Shown: positions 35,237 through 42,717, counted from the stretch's first letter. The stretch: 42,895 bases of DNA from Clostridia bacterium (GCA_910575725.1 CAJTFE010000041.1:1-42895); one strand, 5' to 3'. A program made the numbers and translations. The notes: generated from the letters alone by a model not told the origin.

Positions 35237-35386
35237 GAGAGCAGGCTTTTCCATATCCTGTGTTCGGACGGTTCTCGTACAGACGTCTGCTCTTGTCGGA
35301 CTGATAGTCCGCCAATATCAGACGCCTGTACGCGAACAGCCGGACACTGGATATCGGAAAAGCCTGCTCTCCTATTTTGCAACGAC
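35221..35386. repeat. Long hairpin element, copy 2
   Basis: A 166-bp imperfect inverted repeat, left arm 35221-35301, 5-nt loop, right arm 35307-35386. The ends read GTC-AG-TTGCAAAATAGG. It is in inverse orientation to the copy at 24.3 kb: the GTGTTCGGACGGTTC arm is first here. The two copies share GGCTTTTCC, ATATCC, the differing GTGT-boxes and GTCTGATAT/GTCTGCTCT near the loop. Confidence 0.85.
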
Positions 35387-35455
35387 CCTGGGGGGTTTAA
35401 TGCTTTTTGGGTTAATATTTTTATTTTTCAATATTTTTTATTGATACTTTATTAT

Positions 35456-35938
35456 TTAAGAACACTTTAATGCTCTTGTTTTAGTCGTAGTCGTTTCTAC
35501 AGTGGAACCTTTTATTGCACTATGACCTCCACGTGCCATGTAATACCTGCCACTTGTAACAGAAATATTTGCTTTACTTCCATGACAAGTTGCCGTATTA
35601 TTCTCCGAAAAATAATAGCTCCCTATTTGACTAAATGACGATCCACCATCAGAACTTTCATCCAAATAAACCCCTACTTTTACTGTATCACAAACAGCAT
35701 GAGCAAAAGTTGTGCCAGACACACTTACTCTGCCTTCACCTGCATCTTTAATTCCGCAAATTCCTTCCTTAAGATACGTTCCTCTAGATATTCCATACCA
35801 ATGATCAATTGACTCGTTTTCTGTTTCTACATATTCATGATACCCAGGCACTTCAGCATTTGCCTTTAATCCCTGTGGGCTCCACAAGGCCCCCACCAAA
35901 ACCATGCTAAAAATTAGAAATATTATTTTCCTTTTCAT
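35456..35938 (-). CDS. Small secreted protein (DUF6147-like)
   Basis: A 160-residue protein with a Sec signal peptide (about 1-28, ending near LKANA). The mature part is a probable beta-rich domain (ISRGTYLKEGICGI, GTTFAHAVCDTVKVGVYLDES, YYMARGGHSAIKGSTVE) that resembles the DUF6147 group of Lachnospiraceae; this is from memory. The ATG at 35938 follows GGGAG. It is 48 nt after the anti-sigma-like gene and probably co-transcribed. Confidence 0.7.
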   Translation of the reverse strand: MKRKIIFLIFSMVLVGALWSPQGLKANAEVPGYHEYVETENESIDHWYGISRGTYLKEGICGIKDAGEGRVSVSGTTFAHAVCDTVKVGVYLDESSDGGSSFSQIGSYYFSENNTATCHGSKANISVTSGRYYMARGGHSAIKGSTVETTTTKTRALKCS

Positions 35939-35986
35939 TTCTTCTCCCTTAATATTACACACAAATTTACTCAAACATATTGACAA

Positions 35987-36739
35987 TCATTCACTTTGAA
36001 AAATAATACCATACAAAACATCTTTAAATTGTTCTAAATCCATATCGCTCGATAGAAGATAATAAGCATTCGCATGCTCAATTTGAGCTCGGTAAAATAT
36101 TGTTCCATTATTTTTATCTATTTCCATAATATCAATATTCTTTCCCAAATAAAATGCTTCTATTGTATCTATTAGTTTACCATCAATTTTTGCATTAAAA
36201 GTCGCATCCTTATTTTGCTTATTTTCATAAACGCTTAAAATGTGAGTATCATAATGATATTCCATCACAGCTTCACCTAATTCTATATCAATATAGACTT
36301 TTTGCAATTCCATCCCATTGGGTTTACTCCCCAGCCTCAAAGCCAGAATCCCAATCTCTTCTTCAATCCTCTCATAAGCCTCTTCTTCTGTTAATTCCAC
36401 ATAAAAGTTTTCATCTTTATCTGTCGTTATATCATAACTCCCATCACTTTGCTGCTCTGCAACTTTCATCACATACAGCTTAGCCCCACTCGCTCCCACG
36501 CCGGCCATTGATATGAATATTGCGGCTGTTGCTGCTGTGGTTAGGGCTTTTTTGAAACGAACGCTCTTTTTGGATTTTGATTTTTCTTTTTTGTGAATCT
36601 CGCTCATAAGCCTTTCATAGGAATTCTCGGGCATCTTTAGGGATGCAAGCTCTTTTTTTGTGTTCACTCTCCTTTCTAATTGAATCGCTTCGTTCTCAAT
36701 CTCCTGTCTTAGTTTTTCCTCTAAGTCTCCGTTTTCCAT
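35987..36739 (-). CDS. Anti-sigma-factor-like membrane protein (DUF4367-like)
   Basis: A 250-residue protein: charged cytoplasmic N-terminus (about 1-65), one membrane helix (ALTTAATAAIFISMAGVGASG) and an extracytoplasmic domain ending in ANAYYLLSSDMDLEQFKDVLYGIIF, like the DUF4367 domains in clostridial anti-sigma proteins. The ATG at 36739 follows AAAGGA. The ECF sigma gene lies 1.2 kb upstream on the same strand with murG inverted between them. It would sequester the sigma factor; pairing is inference. Confidence 0.65.
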   Translation of the reverse strand: MENGDLEEKLRQEIENEAIQLERRVNTKKELASLKMPENSYERLMSEIHKKEKSKSKKSVRFKKALTTAATAAIFISMAGVGASGAKLYVMKVAEQQSDGSYDITTDKDENFYVELTEEEAYERIEEEIGILALRLGSKPNGMELQKVYIDIELGEAVMEYHYDTHILSVYENKQNKDATFNAKIDGKLIDTIEAFYLGKNIDIMEIDKNNGTIFYRAQIEHANAYYLLSSDMDLEQFKDVLYGIIFQSE

Positions 36740-36769
36740 TGTGTTTCCTTTATTTTCACAGAATTTGAA

Positions 36770-36798
36770 TTGACAGACAGGCTGGAAGCTATCATAAT
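36770..36798 (+). promoter_or_regulatory. murG promoter
   Basis: TTGACA (36770-36775), 17 bp, CATAAT (36793-36798), about 35 bp before the murG start codon. Confidence 0.7.
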
Positions 36799-36832
36799 AT
36801 CCATAGATTGTTGTCTCTATGGAGGTTTGATC

Positions 36833-37903
36833 ATGAAACGAATTCTTTTGACCGGCGGCGGAACTGCCGGACATGTAACTCCCAATCTTGCCCTTTTGCC
36901 AAAGCTCCGTGAACTGGGTTATGAAATCTCTTATATGGGTTCCTACAACGGGATTGAGCGGAAGCTCATTGAAGAGCTCCAGATTCCTTACTATGGTATC
37001 TCTTCCGGAAAACTCCGTCGTTACTTTGATCCGAAAAACTTCAGTGATCCCTTTAAGGTGATTAAGGGTTATGGGGAAGCCTGCCGAATCATTAAAAAGC
37101 TTTCACCGGACGTTCTTTTCTCCAAAGGCGGCTTTGTGTCTGTTCCGGTGGTTCTGGCAGCCAGGCGCTATCATGTGCCTGCAATCATTCATGAGTCTGA
37201 TATGACGCCGGGGCTGGCCAATAAGCTGTGTATTCCTTCTGCCGTTAAGGTTTGCTGTAATTTTCCGGAGACGCTGCAGTATCTGCCCTCCGGCAAGGCG
37301 GTGCTTACCGGTTCGCCTATCCGCCAGGAGCTTCTTCAGGGCGATCGCCTGTATGCCCTGCGCTTCACCGGCCTTTCCGCCAACAAACCGGTGATTCTGG
37401 TCATGGGCGGAAGCATGGGCGCCGTTGCTGTAAATGAGGCTGTCCGCAAGGTTCTTCCCTCGCTTTTGAAGGAGTTCCAGGTGGTTCATCTCTGCGGCTC
37501 CGGGAAGCTGGACGCTTCTCTGGGCCATCTGTCCGGATATGTACAGTATGAATATATCCAGAAGGAATTGAAGGATCTTTTTGCACTCGCCGATATTGTT
37601 ATTTCCAGGGCCGGCGCAAATGCGATTTGTGAACTTCTGGCTCTTAAAAAACCCAGCCTGCTGATTCCGCTCTCCGCTGCCGCCAGCAGAGGCGATCAGA
37701 TACTGAACGCCAAATCTTTTGAAAAGCAGGGATTCAGTATGGTGCTGGAGGAAGAAGAGATTACGGGGGAATCCCTCCTTAAGGCCGTCCATTCTCTCTA
37801 TGAAAACCGTTCTTCCTTTGTCCAGGCTATGAAGCTCAGCAGTCAGACGGATTCCATACAAACTATCATTGGTCTGATTGAAGCAGCTGTTTCACATACT
37901 TAA
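36833..37903 (+). CDS. murG: UDP-GlcNAc:undecaprenyl-PP-MurNAc-pentapeptide GlcNAc transferase
   Basis: A 356-residue membrane-associated glycosyltransferase that makes lipid II. The N-terminal GGGTAGHVTPNLAL, the second glycine-rich VMGGSMGAVAVNE, and ISRAGANAICELLALKKPSLLIPL are diagnostic. The ATG at 36833 follows GGAGG. It stands alone, away from any division/cell-wall cluster, which is usual for this clostridial MurG type, and is inverted relative to its neighbours. Confidence 0.92.
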   Translation: MKRILLTGGGTAGHVTPNLALLPKLRELGYEISYMGSYNGIERKLIEELQIPYYGISSGKLRRYFDPKNFSDPFKVIKGYGEACRIIKKLSPDVLFSKGGFVSVPVVLAARRYHVPAIIHESDMTPGLANKLCIPSAVKVCCNFPETLQYLPSGKAVLTGSPIRQELLQGDRLYALRFTGLSANKPVILVMGGSMGAVAVNEAVRKVLPSLLKEFQVVHLCGSGKLDASLGHLSGYVQYEYIQKELKDLFALADIVISRAGANAICELLALKKPSLLIPLSAAASRGDQILNAKSFEKQGFSMVLEEEEITGESLLKAVHSLYENRSSFVQAMKLSSQTDSIQTIIGLIEAAVSHT

Positions 37904-37920
37904 TCTTAAATCCGGATCCG

Positions 37921-37956
37921 GCGGCTGTCTGATGAACGAACAGCCGCTGGGCTTTT
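37921..37956 (+). terminator. murG terminator
   Basis: GCGGCTGT (37921-37928) pairs with ACAGCCGC (37940-37947), followed by TGGGCTTTTGG, 17 nt after the stop. The U-tract is poor. Confidence 0.55.
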
Positions 37957-37969
37957 GGCATGTTTCTCT

Positions 37970-38497
37970 TTAAAGCTTTTCATATTCTTTCTGATATTGG
38001 GTAATCAGCCATTTCTTTGCTTTCCGCAGATATACGTCTACAGTACTTAAGGATACGCCTCTCTGCTTTGCAATTACTTTTCTTGGAACTTCCAGGTATT
38101 CCGCCAGCAAAAAGACCTCGTACCAATTTGGGTTCTTCTCCCTCAAACCGTCCATCATTCTGCCTAGAAGTTCTCTTTTGGCTTCTCTTTCTATATGCAG
38201 TTCAATACAATTCTCATTCTCCATCAGGTAGTCCAGCTCTGCCGTTCCGCTGAGGAGTACGCTGTAGTTTCCGCCTTTTCTGCAGTAATCCCGGGCTTCA
38301 TTGGATGCAACAACGATCAGCCAGGACTTTACCCTGTCCTCGTCCACATGGTTCTGATAACCATACAGCTTTTCAAAGGTTTTCTGACAGATATCCTGTG
38401 ATAAGTGATAGTCCTTTGTAATATCGTAGGCTATCTTTAATATCAGATTTTTATACTTTTCATATATTTCACGAAACTTCTCATTTGTATTTACCAT
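37970..38497 (-). CDS. ECF-type RNA polymerase sigma factor
   Basis: A 175-residue sigma factor. Region 2 is at about 8-75 (DYHLSQDICQKTFEKLYGY, SWLIVVASNEARDYCRK) and region 4 at about 125-170 (YLEVPRKVIAKQRGVSLSTVDVYLRKAKKWL). The GGAGG lies 19 nt before the ATG, which is unusually far, with no better in-frame start. It follows the HIT gene by 25 nt and likely shares its transcript. Confidence 0.88.
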   Translation of the reverse strand: MVNTNEKFREIYEKYKNLILKIAYDITKDYHLSQDICQKTFEKLYGYQNHVDEDRVKSWLIVVASNEARDYCRKGGNYSVLLSGTAELDYLMENENCIELHIEREAKRELLGRMMDGLREKNPNWYEVFLLAEYLEVPRKVIAKQRGVSLSTVDVYLRKAKKWLITQYQKEYEKL

Positions 38498-38522
38498 CTT
38501 ATGTTCTAACGAACGACCTCCT

Positions 38523-38936
38523 TTAGTTTTTCCTCAGCAATCCTGTCAGTTCTTCCAATTCCTCCAAAGATGCTTTTTTCGGATTCCAGGTGAATCCTGC
38601 GCTGTCTCCTTCATATCTGGGTATCAGATGCAGGTGGAAATGGAAGATGGTCTGACCGGCTGCTGCACCGTTATTCTGCACCAGATTGAAACCATCGCAG
38701 CCCAGGGCCTCTTTCATCCGGCCCGCAAGCTTTTTCGCCAAAGCCATAGCCTTTTGGCATAGCTCGTCGTTCATCTCAAAAAGATCGTTAAAGTGTTCTT
38801 TGGGTACAAGCAATGCATGTCCCCGTGCGGCCGGATTCAAATCCAGAAATATGCGGAAGTCCTCATCCTCATATATCGTGGATGATGGAATCTCCCCGTT
38901 TGCAATCTTACAGAAAATACAGTCGTCCTTGTTCAT
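38523..38936 (-). CDS. HIT-family nucleotide hydrolase
   Basis: A 137-residue histidine-triad protein (Hint/HinT type) hydrolysing nucleoside phosphoramidates or similar. It shows CIFCKIANGEIPS at the N-terminus and the triad HFHLHLIP near residue 98. It lies upstream of the sigma gene on the same strand. Confidence 0.93.
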   Translation of the reverse strand: MNKDDCIFCKIANGEIPSSTIYEDEDFRIFLDLNPAARGHALLVPKEHFNDLFEMNDELCQKAMALAKKLAGRMKEALGCDGFNLVQNNGAAAGQTIFHFHLHLIPRYEGDSAGFTWNPKKASLEELEELTGLLRKN

Positions 38937-39008
38937 AGCTCGCCTTCTTTCTATTAATTCAGCCAGGAAAAGCCCTGCCTATGTCGAATTTTGCCGATGG
39001 GTTCTATA

Positions 39009-39037
39009 TTGTCAACCCTGTCTTCTCATGTTACACT
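39009..39037 (+). promoter_or_regulatory. Promoter of the orphan histidine kinase gene
   Basis: TTGTCA (39009-39014), 17 bp, TACACT (39032-39037). On the other strand TTGACA (39010-39015) overlaps it and could be the -35 of the divergent HIT-sigma unit, although its -10 is weak. Confidence 0.5.
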
Positions 39038-39134
39038 TATTTTCAAGAGTAGCCGGACTGAAAACAGAATCTTCAATTTTTGGTCTGTGCCTGCAGATAC
39101 GCACGCACTCTTAAAGCATCGGGAGACAAATCTT

Positions 39135-39782
39135 ATGGAAGATACAATTTTTACTGTTTCAAAAATAACACACGAAATTCGTAATCCACTGACTTTGATC
39201 AATAGTTCACTCCAGCTTATTGAATCTATGCATCCGGAAGTAAAGGAATTCCAATTCTGGTCCCAGACTCTGGAGGATATGGCCTTTGTCAGCCAGCTTC
39301 TGGACGATCTGGCTGCTTACAGTGACAAGCGGCGCTTTTTTATGTGCGAGGTGGATTTAAAAGAAGTCATTCATTCTTTAGAAGAGAGTCTGAAGCCCTA
39401 TGTTGTCATGAATAAAAAACATTTTTCCGTACATATGCCGGCTCAACTGCCTTTAGTCTTTGGAAACCCTGTAAAGCTAAAGCAGGCATTTCTGAACCTT
39501 CTCAAAAATGCCTTTGAATCCACTGGAGAAGAAGGCTGCGTTTCTATGTCTGCCAGAAAATATCTGGATCGTATCATTATCCGAATCTCGGATGACGGCT
39601 GCGGTATGAACCAGGAAACCATCGAAACGCTTTTCACGCCTTTCTCATCTCAAAAGCCGTATGGTACGGGCCTTGGGCTTGCAATTACACAGAAAATTAT
39701 TCATGCACATTACGGTGAAATTGAAGTTTCTTCCACCTTGGGCCGAGGAACTACCTTTACGATTACCCTGCCACATCTATAA
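39135..39782 (+). CDS. Orphan histidine kinase without sensor domain (sporulation-kinase type)
   Basis: A 215-residue cytoplasmic kinase. The phosphoacceptor motif THEIRNPLT starts at residue 12 (His13), followed by the dimerisation helices and a HATPase domain with N-box NLLKNAFES, SDDGCGM and TGLGLAI. There is no membrane or sensing region and no response regulator gene nearby. The HEIRNPLT form is typical of Spo0F/Spo0A-feeding kinases. The ATG at 39135 follows GGGAGA; an upstream in-frame extension lacks a site. Confidence 0.85.
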   Translation: MEDTIFTVSKITHEIRNPLTLINSSLQLIESMHPEVKEFQFWSQTLEDMAFVSQLLDDLAAYSDKRRFFMCEVDLKEVIHSLEESLKPYVVMNKKHFSVHMPAQLPLVFGNPVKLKQAFLNLLKNAFESTGEEGCVSMSARKYLDRIIIRISDDGCGMNQETIETLFTPFSSQKPYGTGLGLAITQKIIHAHYGEIEVSSTLGRGTTFTITLPHL

Positions 39783-39870
39783 GCACATTTTAGTATATTT
39801 TCCTAATTATTACAAGTCATTTTTCAAAAAAGCAGCTATTTTTAACTTTATATTAACAAGCTGCATTAAA

Positions 39871-39910
39871 AAAGCACCGACCCCACGGCTAATCCGCAAA
39901 ACCAGTGCCC
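39871..39910 (-). terminator. tRNA-Lys terminator
   Basis: On the minus strand a GGCAC/GTGCT stem with an imperfect interior is followed by TTTTTT directly after the tRNA. Confidence 0.5.
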
Positions 39911-39914
39911 TGCC

Positions 39915-39987
39915 TGCGCGATCAGGGGTTCGAACCCTGGACACCCTGATTAAGAGTCAGGTGCTCTGCCAGCTGAGCTAATCGCGC
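39915..39987 (-). tRNA. tRNA-Lys(CTT)
   Basis: Minus-strand cloverleaf: acceptor GCGCGAT/ATCGCGC, anticodon loop CTCTTAA giving CTT, T-arm GGTTCGAA-type. CCA is not encoded. It has its own promoter upstream. Confidence 0.95.
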
Positions 39988-40028
39988 TTATTTTTTTCTT
40001 TTGGTCTTTTATTTTCGACGCAAGAATT

Positions 40029-40057
40029 ATTATAATGCATGATTTCATAAAATGCAA
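40029..40057 (-). promoter_or_regulatory. tRNA-Lys promoter
   Basis: Minus strand TTGCAT (40052-40057), 17 bp, perfect TATAAT (40029-40034), about 40 bp upstream of the tRNA. Confidence 0.75.
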
Positions 40058-40075
40058 GTACTTTTTTTATATTTC

Positions 40076-40104
40076 TTGATTTTTTTCCCGTTTTCTTATA
40101 AAAT
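40076..40104 (+). promoter_or_regulatory. trmB promoter
   Basis: TTGATT (40076-40081), 17 bp, TAAAAT (40099-40104). It implies a leader of about 140 nt before trmB in which I see no known riboswitch. Confidence 0.6.
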
Positions 40105-40252
40105 GATTACGATTTAATAAAAAACGAATCATAAATAGTGAAACATAACCAATTTTTGATGGCGTAAACCACATTTCAGGAGAAACTATTTCCTTATTTT
40201 CCCAGAAATCATACGCCAGCCGGCGCAGCATATACGTCAGAAAGGAGAACAG

Positions 40253-40891
40253 ATGAGACTTCGCAAAATCAAAGGAGCAGATGAAGCTGTGGCTGCCAGC
40301 CCTTATGTGATACAGCACAGCGAGCAGGCTCCTCTTCCCTGGAAATCCTTGTTTAAAAATGAACATCCGCTTCATATAGAAATCGGCATGGGCAAGGGAC
40401 GCTTCCTTATGGAACTGGCAAAGGCCAACCCACAGATAAATTACATCGGCATTGAGCGTTACACCAGCGTCCTTATCAAAGCCATTCATAAAATGGAGGC
40501 AGACCCTCTGCCGAACCTTTATTTTTTATGCATGGATGCTGCCGGTCTGGAACAGTACTTTGCTCCCGGCGATGTAGAACGTATCTATCTGAATTTTTCA
40601 GATCCCTGGCCAAAGGACCGCCACGCCAGACGGCGTCTGACTTCAGCAGTATACTTAAAGCATTATGACGCTGTCTTATCCCCTGAGGGGCAATTGGAAT
40701 TTAAGACGGATAATGAAGCTTTATTTGACTTCTCATTGGAAAGTATTAAGGCTTCTGGCTGGAAGCTCCTTGGGTGTTCCCGGGATCTGCACCGGGATCC
40801 TGATATGAACCAGGGTAACATTATGACAGAATATGAAGAAAAATTTTCCGCTCAAGGGAACCCCATTTATAAATTAATTGCTGCTCGTTAA
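40253..40891 (+). CDS. trmB: tRNA (guanine-N7-)-methyltransferase
   Basis: A 212-residue SAM-dependent enzyme making m7G46 in tRNA. It shows the SAM-binding IEIGMGKGRFL, the family motif NFSDPWPKDRHARRRL and the C-terminal TEYEEKF. The ATG follows AAAGGAG. Upstream and downstream gaps are large and it appears monocistronic. Confidence 0.95.
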   Translation: MRLRKIKGADEAVAASPYVIQHSEQAPLPWKSLFKNEHPLHIEIGMGKGRFLMELAKANPQINYIGIERYTSVLIKAIHKMEADPLPNLYFLCMDAAGLEQYFAPGDVERIYLNFSDPWPKDRHARRRLTSAVYLKHYDAVLSPEGQLEFKTDNEALFDFSLESIKASGWKLLGCSRDLHRDPDMNQGNIMTEYEEKFSAQGNPIYKLIAAR

Positions 40892-41153
40892 AGAAATCCC
40901 AAGCCTGCAAAGATTCTTTTCTTTCCTCCGCCGGTTAAGGGTAGTTATCAAGGTTCACAAATATCCTTAGCAGATAATGGGATGCTTAGAAGAGACGGCC
41001 TTTGTCTATCGAGGTTATTTTCAGACAATTTGCATTATATTTTGACATCAATGATGTCAAGCATTATTTTGTTTTTTTTCCCGTGAAAAAGCAATTTATC
41101 TGATTTGTACAGAACGCACGTTTTTACTTTTACTATGTAAACCCCTCTTTTCC

Positions 41154-41235
41154 TGGGGATAAAATGTGGATAATGTGGATAACTTTGTTGATAACCTTCT
41201 TTTACGCTTTTTTTAATCATTTTTAATGTGGATAA
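41154..41235 (-). other. Cluster of DnaA-box-like 9-mers
   Basis: All in one orientation (TTATCCACA on the minus strand): perfect TGTGGATAA at 41165-41173, 41174-41182 and 41227-41235, and one-mismatch copies at 41154-41162 and 41186-41194. The 578-bp gap 40892-41469 holds this cluster and AT-rich DNA, with no credible gene; it could be a DnaA-titrating or accessory origin site. Confidence 0.7.
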
Positions 41236-41378
41236 CTTTTGGGAAACTTTTTGAATATCGATTGGACCTTTTTTGCTTTATGAAAACTTTGTGCAAAATG
41301 TAGATTTGAATTTTTCTCGACCCTTTCCTGGCAAATAACCTGTCTGAAAATATTTGATAGATATTCTAATAGAAGTTT

Positions 41379-41428
41379 AAAAGGCCTGCCATAGAAACGT
41401 GCTCTGACTTTTCTATAGCAGGCCTTTC
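41379..41428 (-). terminator. hsp20 terminator
   Basis: On the minus strand AAAGGCCTGC-ATAGAAA pairs with TTTCTAT-GCAGGCCTTT, followed by TTAAAC, about 45 nt past the hsp20 stop. Confidence 0.8.
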
Positions 41429-41469
41429 ACTGTCTTTTAGTTTGTCTTGGCAAAGCTAAAAGAAGGCGG

Positions 41470-41910
41470 TTACCCTTCAATAGCGATAAATTTATTCTCT
41501 TCTGCCCGCTTCTGTTCCTCTACTCTGGGAACCGTAAGCTTCAGAATTCCATCCTCAAATCTTGCCCGGATATCCTCCTGCTTAACTGCCTCTCCCACGA
41601 AAAAGCTTCTGGAGCATTGGCCTGTATAGCGTTCTCTGCGAATGTAATTTCCCTGTGAATCCTTTTCCTCATTGGATGCATTTCTAGATGCCTGAACGGT
41701 CAAATAACCGTCTTTTAGCTGCGCAGTCACATCTTCCTTCTTGCAGCCCGGAAGCTCCATCTCAAGCTCGTAGGCGCCGTCACACTCTCTCACATCGGTT
41801 TTCATCAAGCTGCTCTCTCTTTTTACTCCCTTAGAAAATCCGCTGTCAAAGGGGAAATCCATCCACTCGTCAAACAAACTGTTTCCAAAAAGACTTGGCA
41901 TCATCATCAT
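41470..41910 (-). CDS. Small heat-shock protein Hsp20/alpha-crystallin
   Basis: A 146-residue ATP-independent chaperone. The alpha-crystallin domain runs from about residue 36 to 130 (KTDVRECDGAYELEMELPGCKKEDV...DGILKLTVPR), with a short C-terminal tail lacking an obvious IxI motif beyond KFIAIEG. The start ATG, followed by three more ATGs, has AGGAGG upstream. A CIRCE operator and consensus promoter upstream predict HrcA-controlled heat induction. Confidence 0.93.
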   Translation of the reverse strand: MMMMPSLFGNSLFDEWMDFPFDSGFSKGVKRESSLMKTDVRECDGAYELEMELPGCKKEDVTAQLKDGYLTVQASRNASNEEKDSQGNYIRRERYTGQCSRSFFVGEAVKQEDIRARFEDGILKLTVPRVEEQKRAEENKFIAIEG

Positions 41911-41998
41911 AATTCATTCCTCCTAACATGATTATCAACTTATTTTTCCACTTTTTTATGAGTTGATACCTTTTTTGAATTTTTTTGTTTACAAATGT

Positions 41999-42041
41999 AC
42001 TATAATCCTTTTTGTTAGCACTGTCAAGAGGTGAGTGCTAA
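41999..42041 (-). promoter_or_regulatory. hsp20 promoter overlapped by a CIRCE operator
   Basis: CIRCE: TTAGCACTG (42015-42023), 9 nt, GAGTGCTAA (42033-42041), one base off the perfect repeat. The -35 TTGACA (42022-42027) is in the operator and TATAGT (41999-42004) follows at 17 bp, so bound HrcA would block polymerase. Confidence 0.93.
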
Positions 42042-42075
42042 TTATTATGTGAACTTTCTGTGAAAACCAGCGGAC

Positions 42076-42120
42076 AAAAAAATACTGCAGATCTCCTTTT
42101 ACAAAGAAGCTGCAGCATTC
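42076..42120 (-). terminator. Terminator of the tRNA array
   Basis: On the minus strand AATGCTGCAG pairs with CTGCAGTATT around an inner CTTCTTT/AAGGAG pairing, followed by a TTTTT run, about 30 nt after tRNA-Phe. Confidence 0.75.
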
Positions 42121-42152
42121 CTTCTGGTATAACTATCTATTGGCATGAAAAA

Positions 42153-42225
<73 letters not shown>

Positions 42226-42276
42226 TTATAAATTTAGGAGCACGAACATCTTACTCCATGCTTCGTGCTGCCTGAG

Positions 42277-42350
42277 TGGCGAGGACAGGATTTGAACCTG
42301 TGACCTTCGGGTTATGAGCCCGACGAGCTTCCAGACTGCTCCACCTCGCG
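42277..42350 (-). tRNA. Initiator tRNA-fMet(CAT)
   Basis: Anticodon loop CTCATAA flanked by the three consecutive G:C pairs (GGG/CCC) that mark initiators. Position 1 (C) is unpaired with position 72, as required; here the mismatch is C1:C72 rather than the usual C1:A72. Confidence 0.92.
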
Positions 42351-42387
42351 ATATTTAATTACAACAACAGCGAACTACTGCTGTGAG

Positions 42388-42469
42388 TGGGGGAAAGTGG
42401 ATTCGAACCACTGAAAGCACAGCTAACAGATTTACAGTCTGCCCCCTTTGGCCACTCGGGAATTCCCCC
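42388..42469 (-). tRNA. tRNA-Tyr(GTA)
   Basis: Acceptor GGGGGAA/TTCCCCC, anticodon loop CTGTAAA giving GTA, and the long variable arm of class II tRNAs (82 nt). Confidence 0.95.
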
Positions 42470-42483
42470 ATATATTACTCTAG

Positions 42484-42556
42484 AGCCGATGATCGGACTC
42501 GAACCGATAACCTGCTGATTACAAATCAGCTGCTCTGCCAATTGAGCCACATCGGC
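42484..42556 (-). tRNA. tRNA-Thr(TGT)
   Basis: Acceptor GCCGATG/CATCGGC, anticodon loop TTTGTAA giving TGT. Confidence 0.95.
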
Positions 42557-42561
42557 AGTAG

Positions 42562-42634
42562 TGGGACCTATAGGGCTCGAACCTATGACCCTCTGCTTGT
42601 AAGGCAGATGCTCTCCCAGCTGAGCTAAGATCCC
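42562..42634 (-). tRNA. tRNA-Val(TAC)
   Basis: Acceptor GGGATCT/AGGTCCC with one G:U pair, anticodon loop CTTACAA giving TAC. Confidence 0.95.
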
Positions 42635-42643
42635 GTATATAAG

Positions 42644-42717
42644 CGACCCGAATGGGACTCGAACCCACGACCTCCGCCGTGACAGGGCGGCGCTCTAACC
42701 AACTGAGCCATCGGGCC
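42644..42717 (-). tRNA. tRNA-Asp(GTC)
   Basis: Acceptor GGCCCGA/TCGGGTC, anticodon loop CTGTCAC giving GTC, G discriminator. It is the first tRNA after the 23S gene. Confidence 0.95.

Noticed and set aside
40067..40489. 140-residue minus-strand open frame at trmB
   Set aside because: Overlaps the trmB promoter, leader and N-terminus; no family and no ribosome-binding site.
41035..41220. 61-residue minus-strand open frame over the DnaA-box cluster
   Set aside because: No ribosome-binding site; composition is that of AT-rich spacer.
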